From Lujinxingia litoralis (GTDB lineage Bacteria; Myxococcota_A; Bradymonadia; Bradymonadales; Bradymonadaceae), in the NCBI RefSeq assembly GCF_003260125.1, contig NZ_QHKO01000007.1:63232-127231 (forward strand): DNA of 64,000 bases, written 5' to 3'. How positions within the stretch are numbered: position 1 is the stretch's first letter; the number at the start of each line of letters is the position of its first letter. Under the pieces are notes generated by a model. The model saw nothing but the letters and a program-made list of their open reading frames with translations, had not been told where the DNA came from and searched no databases. The translations under genes and the position numbers were made by a program. Positions 8,985 to 18,734 of this stretch are shown here, one piece after another.

Positions 8985-10283
8985 TCACTCGGCCAGGGCC
9001 TCGGCGGGAGCCTCGGCGTTCAAGAGGGCTGGGAGGTCGAGGGTGTTGACGCGGACCTTTCCGGTGAGGAGGTCTTGGAGGAGGCCGCGTTTGAGTTTTT
9101 TTAATTGTGAAAGTTGTAACTCTTCATCTTCGAGAACTCGCTGTAATGCTATTGAACGGGTCGCAATGCTTTGTTGTTCTTCAAGAGTAGGAAATGGAAT
9201 GAGTTGGTTGGTGATATCGCTTTTGCGAACGTGTAAAAGACTGCTTTTAAAACCGTGGGCCCAGCGTTCAATTTCTGATGTAACAAGCTGGAGTGCTTCA
9301 AATAGCCAGGTTTTATCAACATCTTTTGCAGGGTGGACTTTGTAAATGTGTTGATTTAGGACACCTGTTTTACCACGCCAGATGGTGGGTCCAAAAGAAA
9401 CTCCAGCAACGCCAGCCCATGCAAACAACAACTGGCCAGGCTCAACCAACCATTTGGGTTCAGGCTCGCCGTTGAAGTAGTTGAATTTCTCCGAGCCATT
9501 TAGGTTTCCAATTCGAATGATAGGGTAACCTTCATCAGACCAGTCATCTGGTCTAAATCCATGACCATTAGATAAACTACATAGATCGTCGACAGATTTA
9601 AGTTTCCACGACCTCGGAATCTCCCCGATCGCCGTCTTCTTGAACTCGGTGTGGCCGATGCCCCGGGTCAGCAGCTCTTGGAGGAGCCCCTTCTTGATCG
9701 TGCGGGTCTGCTCGATGACCGCCTCGGTGGCCTCGATGGCCTCGTCGACGCTGGAGAGGATGGCGGCGATTTTCTTTTGTTCGGGGAGGGGGGGAAGAAG
9801 AACTGGATGCTCTAAATATGCAGAAACGTTCAGGTTTCGAATGCCGGTGGTTTGTTGTTGATATCCATAAGTTTCTGGCGTGTCCCAAATATTATAAAGG
9901 CTCCAAAATAAAAACCGTTGATCAACTTTCTTTGTGTCCGCTCGTAATGTTCTAAAAAAGTTTGAGCAAATGTAAATGCGATCATCAGGCGCATCAAACA
10001 AAGCAGGGCGTGCGACTGGTTGATCTGTGCTTCCACCAGATATTTCTAGGATTACATCTTTATGTTGAAGGGTTTTAGTTTTTAGATGTTTGTCAGAAAT
10101 GAGTCGGGCCGCTGCAGTTGTATAGTCGAGCTTGTTGTTGTTGATTATGTTTGTAGACCGCAATGCAAAGGCGTTTGCGTTGGCAGGATCAGTTGGTGTT
10201 TTCCCCCAAGTGCCGGCAAAACAGTCCGTCAGGATTGAATTGATTGGTGTGTAGATCCATCCTTCCGGCCCCTTATTCGCCAT
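8985..10283 (-). CDS. hsdS: Type I restriction specificity subunit S
   Basis: 432 residues with the two-TRD layout. TRD1 is about 1-165, followed by a conserved helical spacer (LPEQKKIAAILSSVDEAIEA), then TRD2 from about 215 to 380 and a second helical spacer (LEEQQSIATRSIALQ). It determines the bipartite DNA target for both methylation and cleavage. Both TRD-coding stretches (about 9,100-9,600 and 9,800-10,250) are visibly AT-richer than the spacers, as expected for swapped recognition domains. The gene begins 11 bases inside the end of hsdM. Confidence 0.96.
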   Translation of the reverse strand: MANKGPEGWIYTPINSILTDCFAGTWGKTPTDPANANAFALRSTNIINNNKLDYTTAAARLISDKHLKTKTLQHKDVILEISGGSTDQPVARPALFDAPDDRIYICSNFFRTLRADTKKVDQRFLFWSLYNIWDTPETYGYQQQTTGIRNLNVSAYLEHPVLLPPLPEQKKIAAILSSVDEAIEATEAVIEQTRTIKKGLLQELLTRGIGHTEFKKTAIGEIPRSWKLKSVDDLCSLSNGHGFRPDDWSDEGYPIIRIGNLNGSEKFNYFNGEPEPKWLVEPGQLLFAWAGVAGVSFGPTIWRGKTGVLNQHIYKVHPAKDVDKTWLFEALQLVTSEIERWAHGFKSSLLHVRKSDITNQLIPFPTLEEQQSIATRSIALQRVLEDEELQLSQLKKLKRGLLQDLLTGKVRVNTLDLPALLNAEAPAEALAE

Positions 10284-11775
10284 AACCCAACTCCTCCAGA
10301 TACGCGTTCATCTGAGCTTCGGCCGCATCTCGTTTGGCGGTCAACTCCCGCAGCTTCTTCACTTCGGCGTCGACGTCGATGGGGGGTGGGGGCGGGTCGG
10401 TCTGCACGTAGCGGGAGAGGTTTAAATTATAGTCGTTGTCGGCGATTTCGCTGAGCTCGACGACTCTGGCGAGGAGTTCTTGATCCTCGTAGTCGTGGAC
10501 GGCGGTGGCGAGGCGAGCGACGTGGTCGTCGGTGAGGTAGTTCTGGGTTTTGTCTTCGGCGATGTGTTTTTCGCCATTGACGATCAGCACCTTCTCGCGG
10601 CGTTGGGGGGCTTTTTGTTTGTTGATGACCACAATGGCGGCGGGGATGCCGGTGCCATAGAACAAATTATTGCCGAGGCCGATGACAGCCTCGATCAGGT
10701 CGGCCTGCAGGAGTTTGGTGCGGATCTTACCCTCGGCTCCGCCGCGGAAGAGCACGCCGTGGGGGACGACGACGGCCATGCGCCCGGTGGGTTTGAGGCT
10801 GGCGACCATATGCTGAATGAAGGCGAAATCGCCGTAGCTTTTGGGCGGCACGCCGTAGACGTCGCGGCCGAAGGGGTCGCCCTCTTTCCAGACCTTGTTG
10901 CCCCAGTTTTTGAGCGAAAAGGGCGGGTTGGCGAGCACCATATCGAATTGCTTAAGGCTGCCGTCGGCCTCGAGGAGTTTGGGGTCGAGGAGGGTGTCGC
11001 CACGCATGACGCGGGCGTCGTCGATGTCGTGGAGGAGGAGCGACATCTTGCAGATGGCCCAGGTGTTGAGATTCTTCTCCTGGCCGTAGAGCGAGAGGCT
11101 TTTGGGGTTCTGGCCCTGCTCGACCAGGTATTTCCAGCAGACGAGCAGCATGCCGCCAGCGCCGCAGGCCGGGTCGTAGATGGTCATGCCCGGCTCAGGC
11201 CGCAGAATCTCCACCATCAAACGCACCACCTGCTTCGGCGTATAAAACTCGCCGCCCTTCTTGCCTGCGTCGTCGGCGAATTGCGCGATCAGGTACTCGT
11301 AGGCGTCGCCGAGCATGTTGGCGTCGACCCGCGCGTTGGTCAGGGGCCCGAGCTCCTCAAAATGCGCCATCAGCGCTTCGATGAGGGCGTCGGGGAAGCG
11401 CTCTTTGTTGGCAAAGTCCACGTCGGCAAAGACGCCTTTGACCCGGGGGCTGGCGTCCTCAATGGCGCGAAATGCCACGTTGAGGCGCTCGCCAATATCC
11501 ACCGAACTCTGGCGAATCTCGTGCCAGTGGCTGCCCGGGGGCACATGAAAGCGGTGCTCCTCGGGCATCGCGGCCAGGGTTTTGTTGCCGAACTCGTCGA
11601 GGCTCTGGTCGTACTCCTCCTGCCAGACGTCGCAGAGCCGCTTATAAAAGAGCAGCCCGAAGATGTAGTGCTTGTAGTCGGCCGCATCGATGGAGCCGCG
11701 CAGGATGTCGGCGGATTTCCAGAGGTGGCGCTCAAGGAGGGGGAGGGTGATGTCGGGGAGTTTGGTATCGGTCAT
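10273..11775 (-). CDS. hsdM: Type I restriction N6-adenine methyltransferase subunit M
   Basis: 500 residues. The N-terminal helical domain is followed by the SAM-binding motif YDPACGAGGML near residue 200 and the catalytic ANPPFSLK near 280, the N-6 adenine methylase signature. HsdM methylates the target adenine in the M2S complex and is needed for restriction. First gene of the leftward hsdM-hsdS-hsdR operon. It ends in a helical tail overlapping hsdS. The ribosome binding site is weak. The promoter must lie between 11,776 and the satellite at 11,927. Confidence 0.96.
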   Translation of the reverse strand: MTDTKLPDITLPLLERHLWKSADILRGSIDAADYKHYIFGLLFYKRLCDVWQEEYDQSLDEFGNKTLAAMPEEHRFHVPPGSHWHEIRQSSVDIGERLNVAFRAIEDASPRVKGVFADVDFANKERFPDALIEALMAHFEELGPLTNARVDANMLGDAYEYLIAQFADDAGKKGGEFYTPKQVVRLMVEILRPEPGMTIYDPACGAGGMLLVCWKYLVEQGQNPKSLSLYGQEKNLNTWAICKMSLLLHDIDDARVMRGDTLLDPKLLEADGSLKQFDMVLANPPFSLKNWGNKVWKEGDPFGRDVYGVPPKSYGDFAFIQHMVASLKPTGRMAVVVPHGVLFRGGAEGKIRTKLLQADLIEAVIGLGNNLFYGTGIPAAIVVINKQKAPQRREKVLIVNGEKHIAEDKTQNYLTDDHVARLATAVHDYEDQELLARVVELSEIADNDYNLNLSRYVQTDPPPPPIDVDAEVKKLRELTAKRDAAEAQMNAYLEELGYGE

Positions 11776-11926
11776 GGGTACGTCCGGAACGACTTGGGTT
11801 GTGCGACCTCGTAGCCGTGGGGTCGGCGAGGTGGGGTGGAGCGGGGAGTACAGGTTGTAACGTAGGAGGAGGGGTGGGGGAAGGGGGGAGAGTGATCGGA
11901 TAGGGGGGGAAACGGGGGTGGGGCTT

Positions 11927-12130
<204 letters not shown>

Positions 12131-12261
12131 GCCTGGGGGGATGTCAGGGTGTACGTTTCGAACAGGTTGGAAGGAGATGGGGCGGCCCCTTCGAAAACCC
12201 ACGGATATGGGACGTGTCATTGGCGAGTGCGCCATAACCTTATGAGAAACAAGGTGATTCG

Positions 12262-12834
12262 ATGATCCCTGGGTTCGATGTTCACGGTCTGATTCCGGCG
12301 ATTCGGCCGGGTGCTGAGGCGCATTCAAACGAGCGTGCACCCTTTCCGACGGATATGTTGACCTTTTGTCAGCGTTTTGGTGGGACTGCGGAACGTCGCC
12401 GTATTCTGACGGGTCTGTTGGAGCTGCGGGAAGCGCTGCGAACCCTTGGAATTGTGGAGGGGTACCAGTGGCTCGATGGGAGTTTCGTCGAGGATGTGGA
12501 GTTTTTGCAGGGCCGGCCACCGAATGATATCGACGTGGTGACGTTCGCGGTGCTGGGCGATGAAGCTTCGCAGCGGGAGAAATTCGGGGCGAATCCTGAA
12601 GTGTTAAACCCGGGCAGTAAGACGCGCTTCAAGGTGGACCACTACATCCTTGCGACAGACTGCATGCTGGATGAGGCGTACGCGCGACGTATCGGCTACT
12701 GGCACTCGATGTGGTCCCATCAACGAGAGACCATGCGGCTTAAGGGCTTTGTCTCGGTCAATCTGGCATCGAATGATGAGGAGGCCCTTGTCTGGCTTGG
12801 CGCGCAGATTGGTCACGAGGGAGGTGCTATATGA
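12262..12834 (+). CDS. DUF6932-like nucleotidyltransferase-fold protein
   Basis: 190 residues. The opening MIPGFDVHGLIP and the core YQWLDGSFVE...PNDIDVVTF match the DUF6932 pattern: GSF then DIDVV, a Pol-beta-type nucleotidyltransferase G-S and D-x-D arrangement at about 74-95. A third acidic position may be KVDHY near 125. The product is cytoplasmic. AGGTGA precedes the ATG. Its stop overlaps the start of the next gene (ATGA), so the two form a unit. Such small nucleotidyltransferase proteins often occur in accessory islands, some in toxin-antitoxin-like pairs. The substrate is unknown and the enzymatic activity is inferred. Confidence 0.65.
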   Translation: MIPGFDVHGLIPAIRPGAEAHSNERAPFPTDMLTFCQRFGGTAERRRILTGLLELREALRTLGIVEGYQWLDGSFVEDVEFLQGRPPNDIDVVTFAVLGDEASQREKFGANPEVLNPGSKTRFKVDHYILATDCMLDEAYARRIGYWHSMWSHQRETMRLKGFVSVNLASNDEEALVWLGAQIGHEGGAI

Positions 12835-13808
12835 GCCACAACGAGCTGAAATTTTTGCGCACTGAGATCGGTACGCTCACGCGCTTTCTAGAAGATCTCA
12901 GCGAAGATAACTTCATTGAGCGAATTCAACTGGAAAGGCGTCTGGCCAATGTCCGGGAGCGTCTGGCGGAGATCGAGCATTTGCCGCAGGCGAAATCTCT
13001 GCCCATTACGTTTCGAGGGGCGCCGGTGGAGGGGACGCGCTCGATCGACGCGGGTTTTGGTGCGGCGGCGCTCAAGGCGTTTATTGAAGCGACAGACACG
13101 GTCGCGGCGAGCCTGACGTCTGAGGAACTCAAGGACAGCGGGCCCTTGCCGGGGGGACGGGAGCGTTCGTTGCGCATCGTGGACACGGCGTTGGGGTCGT
13201 TCGGGTTTGAGCTGGAGTTGCCGCCTCTGGCCCCCGAGGAGGAGCCACCGCAGGGGAGTATCTTGCCTGAGGTACAGGAGCGTCGGGTGGACGCATACGC
13301 GCTGGCGATCGAGACCACGTTGGCGTTGATCGACGAGGTGGCGACGTCGTCAGCGAGCGACGAGGCGACGTCGGATGCGGTCGCGGAGATGCATCGCCGG
13401 GCGGCGGATAAGGTGCGGGCGTTTGTGAAGGTGCTGGCCGACCACGGCGCGCTCTTCGCGGCGGAGTTCGAAGGGCGGCAGGTACGGCTCAACAGTGATG
13501 AAGAGGTGCGGCGCGTGGTCGACGCACTTAACGTCGCGGATATGACGGAGCACGAGGACGAGGTGGAGGGCATGTTGATCGGGGCGCTTCCCGAGTCGCG
13601 TGCGTTTGAGTGCAGGTCGGGGGATGGCGCGCTCATCAAAGGCAAAATCGATCGCAGCGTGGCCGATGTGATGGCGTTTAAGGCAGCGTGGGAGAATCGG
13701 GAGGCGCTGCTGCGTTTTCGGGTCGTGTCGTCGCGGGGGAAGGAGCGCTACTTTTTAAAGGCAGCGACGGCGTTGCGAGAGGAGAGGGCTGGCGGCGAGG
13801 CAGAGTGA
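12831..13808 (+). CDS. Unrecognised partner of the DUF6932-like protein
   Basis: 325 residues, acidic, with no signal peptide or membrane segment. Residues 1-50 look like a helical coiled-coil segment (LRTEIGTLTRFLEDL...ERIQLERRLANVRERLAEIE). The middle contains a Pro/Glu-rich linker, then helical stretches. The last third has alternating strands (AFECRSGDGALIKGKIDRS, ALLRFRVVSSRGKERYFLK) that resemble a small beta-barrel with a GxGxLxGKID-like turn. I do not recognise the family. The 4-base overlap with the upstream gene implies a functional pair; the location beside the hsd operon and a darG remnant suggests a defence or toxin-antitoxin role, by context only. Confidence 0.6.
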   Translation: MSHNELKFLRTEIGTLTRFLEDLSEDNFIERIQLERRLANVRERLAEIEHLPQAKSLPITFRGAPVEGTRSIDAGFGAAALKAFIEATDTVAASLTSEELKDSGPLPGGRERSLRIVDTALGSFGFELELPPLAPEEEPPQGSILPEVQERRVDAYALAIETTLALIDEVATSSASDEATSDAVAEMHRRAADKVRAFVKVLADHGALFAAEFEGRQVRLNSDEEVRRVVDALNVADMTEHEDEVEGMLIGALPESRAFECRSGDGALIKGKIDRSVADVMAFKAAWENREALLRFRVVSSRGKERYFLKAATALREERAGGEAE

Positions 13809-13876
13809 GGCTTATACACGCGCACGTATGTTCCCGACCTTCAACGACCGATTTTCCCGTGCAGAAATCCCCCACC

Positions 13877-14113
13877 ATGACTCCCGATCGCGTGTGGCTC
13901 GTTCAACTCTTCGAACGCTACCTCGCCGGCTTGATGGATCCCTCCATATTCCCTGCTGGAGCTTCATAAGCTGATGTATTTTGCGCAGGAGGCCGGCGAG
14001 CCCCTGCGGTTGAAGTACGTCAAAGGCCACTACGGCCCCTATACCGAAAACTTGAGGCATGTCTTCGCCGCGATCGAAGGCTATATGTTGACCGGCTACG
14101 GTGATGGGGGCGA

Positions 14114-14116
<3 letters not shown>
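13877..14116 (+). pseudogene. darG: Frameshifted remnant of DarG antitoxin C-terminal domain
   Basis: Two overlapping frames together give a DarG C-terminal segment. Frame one runs MTPDRVWLVQLFERYLAGLM then DPS (13,877-13,948). After a one-base shift near 13,949, the second frame runs SLLELHKLMYFAQEAGEPL, KGHYGPYTENLRH and EGYMLTGYGDGGD up to about 14,113. DarG is the macrodomain/DNA-mimic antitoxin of the ADP-ribosyltransferase DarT. The N-terminal macrodomain and darT are both absent here. The homology ends where the hexamer satellite begins. Family recognition is from memory of the conserved LMYFxQEAGEPL and GHYGPYxENLRH motifs. Confidence 0.7.
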
Positions 14117-14455
<339 letters not shown>

Positions 14456-14513
14456 ACGAGGTCGTGTGCTCGCGGCAAGGGCGTGGGGGGCGTAAGCCTG
14501 GGGGGGCGCGCAT

Positions 14514-14547
14514 AAAAAAACGCCGGGGAGTGAATTCCCGGCGTTTT
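14514..14547 (-). terminator. Rho-independent terminator after the peroxiredoxin gene
   Basis: A 9-base-pair stem with one G-T pair (cgccgggga / ttcccggcg) and a 5-base loop. It is followed on the minus strand by seven T, and lies 58 bases past the stop of the leftward peroxiredoxin gene. Confidence 0.85.
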
Positions 14548-14604
14548 GGGTGAGGCGGATGTGGGGTGCCGGTTCCCCCCGACGGTGTCGGGGGGAGGGC
14601 GCGC

Positions 14605-15255
14605 TTACTTCACGCTGGTCAGGCGCAGGTAGGGGAGCTTGATGTCGATCTTGCCGAAGCGCTCGCGGGCGGCGTCATCGTCGAGGCTCAGCCCCACGAT
14701 CACGTCTTCGCCGGGCTGCCAGTTGGCCGGGGTGGCCAGGGGCTGGCCGTCGGTGGCCTGGACGGCGTCCAGGGCACGGAGCACCTCGGCGAAGTTGCGG
14801 CCGACCGACATCGGGTAGGTCATCGTCAGGCGCACCTTCTTGTCGGGGCCGATGATGAAGAGGGTGCGCACGGTCGCGCTGTCGGCGGCGGTGCGGCCGT
14901 CGGGGAGGTAGGCCTCGGCCGGAAGCATGTCGTAGAGCTTGGCGACCTTAAGCGAGGTGTCGTCGATGATGGGGAAGTCGGCCGGCGAGCCGGCAAAGGT
15001 CTCGATGTCTTTGACCCATTTGTGGTGCTCTTCGACGCTGTCGACGGAGACGCCCATCACCCTGGTGTTGCGCTTCTTGAACTCCGGGACCAGGCGCGCC
15101 ACGGCGCCAAACTCGGTGGTGCAGACCGGGGTAAAGTCTTTGGGGTGCGAGAAGATGATCGCGTAGCCATCGCCGATCCATTCATGCAGGGAGAGCTTCC
15201 CGGCGGTGGAGTCAGCTTCAAAGTTCGGGGCGATGTCATTGATGCGCAGGCTCAT
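14605..15255 (-). CDS. 1-Cys peroxiredoxin (Prx6 type)
   Basis: 216 residues, typical of the Prx6 subfamily. The peroxidatic cysteine is in DFTPVCTTE near residue 46, preceded by the conserved FSHPKDF. There is no resolving cysteine in the usual 2-Cys position. A later arginine-containing motif (ADSATVRTLFIIGPDKKV) and a long C-terminal domain fit Prx6, not AhpC. It reduces hydrogen and lipid peroxides in the cytoplasm and needs an external thiol reductant. Single-gene unit with its own terminator. Confidence 0.93.
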   Translation of the reverse strand: MSLRINDIAPNFEADSTAGKLSLHEWIGDGYAIIFSHPKDFTPVCTTEFGAVARLVPEFKKRNTRVMGVSVDSVEEHHKWVKDIETFAGSPADFPIIDDTSLKVAKLYDMLPAEAYLPDGRTAADSATVRTLFIIGPDKKVRLTMTYPMSVGRNFAEVLRALDAVQATDGQPLATPANWQPGEDVIVGLSLDDDAARERFGKIDIKLPYLRLTSVK

Positions 15256-15411
15256 GGTGTGACCTCATACAGAAAGGTGGAAAACATGTTTCGGGCCAGC
15301 TCCGGCCCGGTAGTAGCGCCCTGACCCCCAAAAGCAAGGGGGGGATCGGGTGTCGTGGTAAGAGATGCCCCGGGAGGGGGAAAGGTTTCAGAAGAAAAGC
15401 TCCGACGTACG

Positions 15412-15448
15412 AAAAAGCCCCCCTTCGCCATCGCGAAGGGGGGCTTTT
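15412..15448 (-). terminator. Rho-independent terminator
   Basis: Long stem AAGCCCCCCTTCGC / GCGAAGGGGGGCTT with a 4-base loop and A/T runs on both sides, so it can work in either direction. It lies downstream of the leftward lipoprotein pair at 15,496-17,860. Confidence 0.9.
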
Positions 15449-15495
15449 GTGGTTTGGGAGCGCTGTGGACCCGGGAGCGGGCCGGAGCTCGGGAG

Positions 15496-16662
15496 TCAGG
15501 GAAGGGGGTTGCTGAGGCAGAAGCCGTTGTTGGGGCTGGTGCAGAAGGCGCCGGCCGGGCAGTCCTCGTCGTTGGTGCAGGGGTAGGAGCAGCCGTAGCG
15601 GGCGTTTGCGCCGGAGAACCAGGTGCAGGTGCCGTCGTCGAGGCTCGGGGCGCCGCAGTCGTGGTCGTTGGCGCAGGGGTTGCCAAAGTCCAGGAAGGCC
15701 TCGCAGGTGATCTTCTCCTCGCGCACCCCGCAGTAGCGGGTGAGCGGATGGCCCGAGAGGCTGACGCGCTCCAGGTGCATCGGCAAGGGCTTGCTGCAGG
15801 AGCGCAGGCTCTCGATGTCCAGGCAGTAGCCGTGGGGGCGGCTCTGGCCGGCGAAGTTCATCGGAACACAGCGCTGGTGGTCCTGGCACTCGATGTCGGC
15901 CTGGCAGAGCTCGCAGTCATTCAGGCTGCGGATGGGGGTGGTGGTGCAGAGGTTGGTGCGCGGATCGCAGGAGTTGCCGTTGCAGGCCGAGGAGTCCTCG
16001 GGGGTGCACATGATGCAGGTGCCGCTGGCCTGGTCGCAGACCGGGGTGTCGGGTTGGTGGGCGCAGTCCTGGGAGGTGGCGCAGCCCTGGCAGCGTCCCT
16101 CGTCGCAGCGGGCGTGGGAGGGGCTGGTGCAGTCGGCGTGGCGTTCGCATTCGATGCATTGGGTCTGGCAGTCGGGGCCGGAGCAGGGGAAGAAGCCCTC
16201 GGCGCACTCAAGCGTGCAGCTTCCCTGCACACAGGCGGCGTCGGCGCCCCACTGGGTCGGGCAGCTCTCGCAGCGCTCACCGCAGTGCTCCGGGGAGCCG
16301 GAGTCGACGCAGCGCTCGCCACAGCGGTGGGTGCCCGGCGGGCAGACGCAGGCGTTGGAGCTCGGGTCGCAGACGAGCTCCCCGGAGCAGTGGTCGTTGC
16401 GCACACAGGCCACGCAGCGTCGCTCTTCGGGGTGGCAGTACTCCTGGCCGCAGATGCCGATGTTCTCGACGCAGTCGCGCTCATCGCCGGTATCGGGGGT
16501 GAGCACCTCGCAGGTGCCGGCGCGACATACCTCGTTGTCGAAGCAGTCCTGATCGTCGCTGCAGCTGGTCGCGGAGCGCGAGGAGCAGGCGCTCACCCCG
16601 ATCACCACCAGGGTGGTGAGGAGGGCGGCGAGGAGGCGGGCTGGGAACGTACGAACCATCAT
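15496..16662 (-). CDS. Cys-rich lipoprotein (paralogue of the next gene)
   Basis: 388 residues from the ATG at 16,662, one base after the stop of the upstream gene; earlier in-frame starts would lie inside that gene. Signal sequence with lipobox VSAC. The mature part is a string of short EGF-like Cys modules (CxxDQDCxDNExCRxGTC, CPPGTHRCGERCVD and similar), then a C-terminal domain whose only clear features are more disulfide-type cysteines and CTNDEDCPAGAFC. Probably outer-membrane anchored, extracellular and disulfide-rich. Similar in order and spacing to the product of 16,664-17,860. Ligand unknown. Confidence 0.8.
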   Translation of the reverse strand: MMVRTFPARLLAALLTTLVVIGVSACSSRSATSCSDDQDCFDNEVCRAGTCEVLTPDTGDERDCVENIGICGQEYCHPEERRCVACVRNDHCSGELVCDPSSNACVCPPGTHRCGERCVDSGSPEHCGERCESCPTQWGADAACVQGSCTLECAEGFFPCSGPDCQTQCIECERHADCTSPSHARCDEGRCQGCATSQDCAHQPDTPVCDQASGTCIMCTPEDSSACNGNSCDPRTNLCTTTPIRSLNDCELCQADIECQDHQRCVPMNFAGQSRPHGYCLDIESLRSCSKPLPMHLERVSLSGHPLTRYCGVREEKITCEAFLDFGNPCANDHDCGAPSLDDGTCTWFSGANARYGCSYPCTNDEDCPAGAFCTSPNNGFCLSNPLP

Positions 16663-16663
16663 G

Positions 16664-17860
16664 TCAGTGGGCCCCGCAGAACTGAGTGTCACCGTTGCTG
16701 GCGCAGCCATAGGGGAAGTAGCACTGGGGATACTCCAAAGAGGAGTCGCAGGGGATGGTGCAGCGCACACCGGGCTCAAATTCAATGAGCTCGCAGAGGC
16801 CGTCATCCAGGCCCGCCACGCCGCAGTCGTCGGCGCTGGTGCAGCTGCGGTTGTAGTCGAGCACGGCCTCGCAGGTGGTCAGCGCTTCGTTGATGCCGCA
16901 GACGATCTCGAGCTCCGCGGTGGTGATGCTCTCCTTGATGTCCAACACCATGAAGGGCTCCTGGCAATCGGAGCTGTTGGCGTCGGGGGCGGTGTCGATG
17001 CGCAGGCAGTAGGCGGAGTCGCGCGCCAAACCGGCAAAGCTCATGGCGACGCAGATGTGGTCGGGGGCGCACTCATCGTCGGAGCGGCAGCTCTCGCAGC
17101 TGCCCCGGCTCTTAAGCTCGGTGGTGGTGCACTCCCGGGTCTGCGGATCGCAGGAGAAGTCGCCGCAGGCCTCGGATTGGCCGGGCAAACACTCTGCGCA
17201 CATGCCCGTAGCCACATCGCAGATCGCCTTGCCCTCGACGCCGGCGCAATCCTGGTTGGAGGCGCATCCGGTGCAGGCCCCCTGCTGGCAGACCGGCGCC
17301 TGCGGGTCGGTGCAATGGGCGTTTTCCAGGCATTCGACGCACTGGCCCGGGGGGCCATCACACCCCTCCTCGCAGGGGTAGTAGCCCGGGACGCAGAGCG
17401 CCGAGCAGGTCTGTTGCACACAAACAGGCTCGCCGTTTTCCACCTCCGGGCAGGGCTCACACTGGCTGCCGCAGCTCTCGACGGAGTCCTGGGAGGTGCA
17501 GACCCCGCCGCAGCGCACGTAGCCGGCCTGGCAGGTGCAGACGCGCTCGGTGGCGTGACAGACCGCGTACTCGTCGCATTGCTCATCAAGAGTACAGTGC
17601 TCGCAGGCGCCGGTGCTCGTGTTGCAGAGCAGCCCCTCGGCGCAGGGCTCCACCCGGCAGTCGCCCGCCTGGGCGTCGTGATCGGCGTCGGGCAGCGAGG
17701 TGTCGGTGAGCTGGCAGCGGGCGTTCAGGCAACTCTGATTCGAGTCGCAGTCGGCGCTGCTCTCGCAGGTTTGAGGGCTCTCCGCCTGGCAGCCGACGCC
17801 GAGGATGCAGATGGAGGTGAGCAGAGCGAGCGCCAACGAGCGCAATGAGAGGAAGTTCAT
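16664..17860 (-). CDS. Cys-rich lipoprotein, first of a paralogous pair
   Basis: 398 residues from the ATG at 17,860, which places a signal peptide at the N-terminus (MNFLSLRSLALALLTSICIL, then GVGC; weak lipobox). It carries repeated Cys modules such as CESSADCDSNQSCLNARC and ends with a domain matching its neighbour: a LARDSAYCLRID segment, CGINEALTTCEAVLDYN, then SADDCGVAGLDDGLC. The two genes form an operon with a one-base gap and evidently arose by tandem duplication. Role unknown; surface adhesion or recognition is a guess. Confidence 0.8.
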   Translation of the reverse strand: MNFLSLRSLALALLTSICILGVGCQAESPQTCESSADCDSNQSCLNARCQLTDTSLPDADHDAQAGDCRVEPCAEGLLCNTSTGACEHCTLDEQCDEYAVCHATERVCTCQAGYVRCGGVCTSQDSVESCGSQCEPCPEVENGEPVCVQQTCSALCVPGYYPCEEGCDGPPGQCVECLENAHCTDPQAPVCQQGACTGCASNQDCAGVEGKAICDVATGMCAECLPGQSEACGDFSCDPQTRECTTTELKSRGSCESCRSDDECAPDHICVAMSFAGLARDSAYCLRIDTAPDANSSDCQEPFMVLDIKESITTAELEIVCGINEALTTCEAVLDYNRSCTSADDCGVAGLDDGLCELIEFEPGVRCTIPCDSSLEYPQCYFPYGCASNGDTQFCGAH

Positions 17861-17939
17861 GGGGGCCTTTGCCGTCGGAAGCGTTAGTACGCCGGGAGCT
17901 GTCGTGGATGCCATATCTGCCAGGTCGATGGCAACGCGG

Positions 17940-18150
17940 ACCGAGCGCCCCGGGACGACGCTGCGTCGTCGCCGTCAGCGTCGTCCTGAATGTGCTCGGA
18001 TCTTTGGGTTCGCGTGAACCCCCCACGGCTCGCTCAAATCGCCCCCCATCGCAAAGCGTGGCGCCCCGCAACCACCTGACACCCCGAATCGCCGATCCCC
18101 CAGCCCCCATGCGCTTCGACGCCTCGCTTTCATTTTGAAACACACGCGCC
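17940..18150. repeat. Dispersed intergenic repeat (family A), second copy
   Basis: Shares the gcgccccgggacgacgct core and the cggatctttgggttcgcgtg/aaccccccac tail with 4738-5000 and 21756-22150. The self-complementary GGGTTC-gcgt-GAACCC hairpin is conserved. Just before it (17,880-17,935) is a degenerate match to one arm of the inverted repeat at 34,886-35,058. Confidence 0.65.
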
Positions 18151-18229
18151 GAACCCCTCGAGACCTACGTGCCGGGTTAAACCCGGCCCCCGGAGCCTTC
18201 GACGCTCCTTGCGCCGACTCCGCCATACC

Positions 18230-18580
18230 TGACGAAGCCCTCGACGCGTCATCTGCCAGCTAAACGTACTCCGCGGAGCCCTGGTCGCTTCTCTCGCCGA
18301 CTCAACCCCACGTGACGAAGCCCTCGACGCGTCTTGCGCCGGCTGAACTCGCCGACCGAGCGCTTCGACGCGGCTTCCAAGGTCGCTGAGACACGCGCCG
18401 AATGCTTCGACGCGAGTACCTACGTCGCAGCGAGACGCGCCGAATGCTTCGACGCGAGTACCTACGTCGCAGCGAGACGCGTCGAGGGCTTCGACGGGAG
18501 TAGCTGGGCCGCAGCGAGACGCGTCGAGGGCTTCGACGGGAGTAGCTGGGCCGCAGCGAGACGCGTCGAGTGCTTTGTCG
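18230..18580. repeat. 42-bp-period intergenic tandem repeat
   Basis: From about 18,395 there are four clear units of 42 bases (gagacgcgccgaatgcttcg...), two of one subtype followed by two of another. Degenerate units with the gacgaagccctcgacgcgtc core extend left to 18,230. All carry a near-palindromic cgccga..gcttcgac core. The 42-base period keeps a reading frame open (14-residue units), but no start or domain supports a gene. Confidence 0.75.
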
Positions 18581-18734
18581 TGCCGGGTTCATGTATTGCG
18601 CCTTAAAAGTGTTCGGATTAGCGTGGCGTCATTCCAAAACACGCGTCCTCGACGTCGGGGAGAGGCTTCGAATCGGTTGGAGCCACCTAACCGGGGGACC
18701 CACAGGCATGCATATGCCTTAAGAGGGGTTAGCT

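Noticed and set aside
18334..18606. 90-residue protein with 14-residue repeats
   Set aside because: The frame is maintained by the 42-bp repeat alone; no upstream signal.
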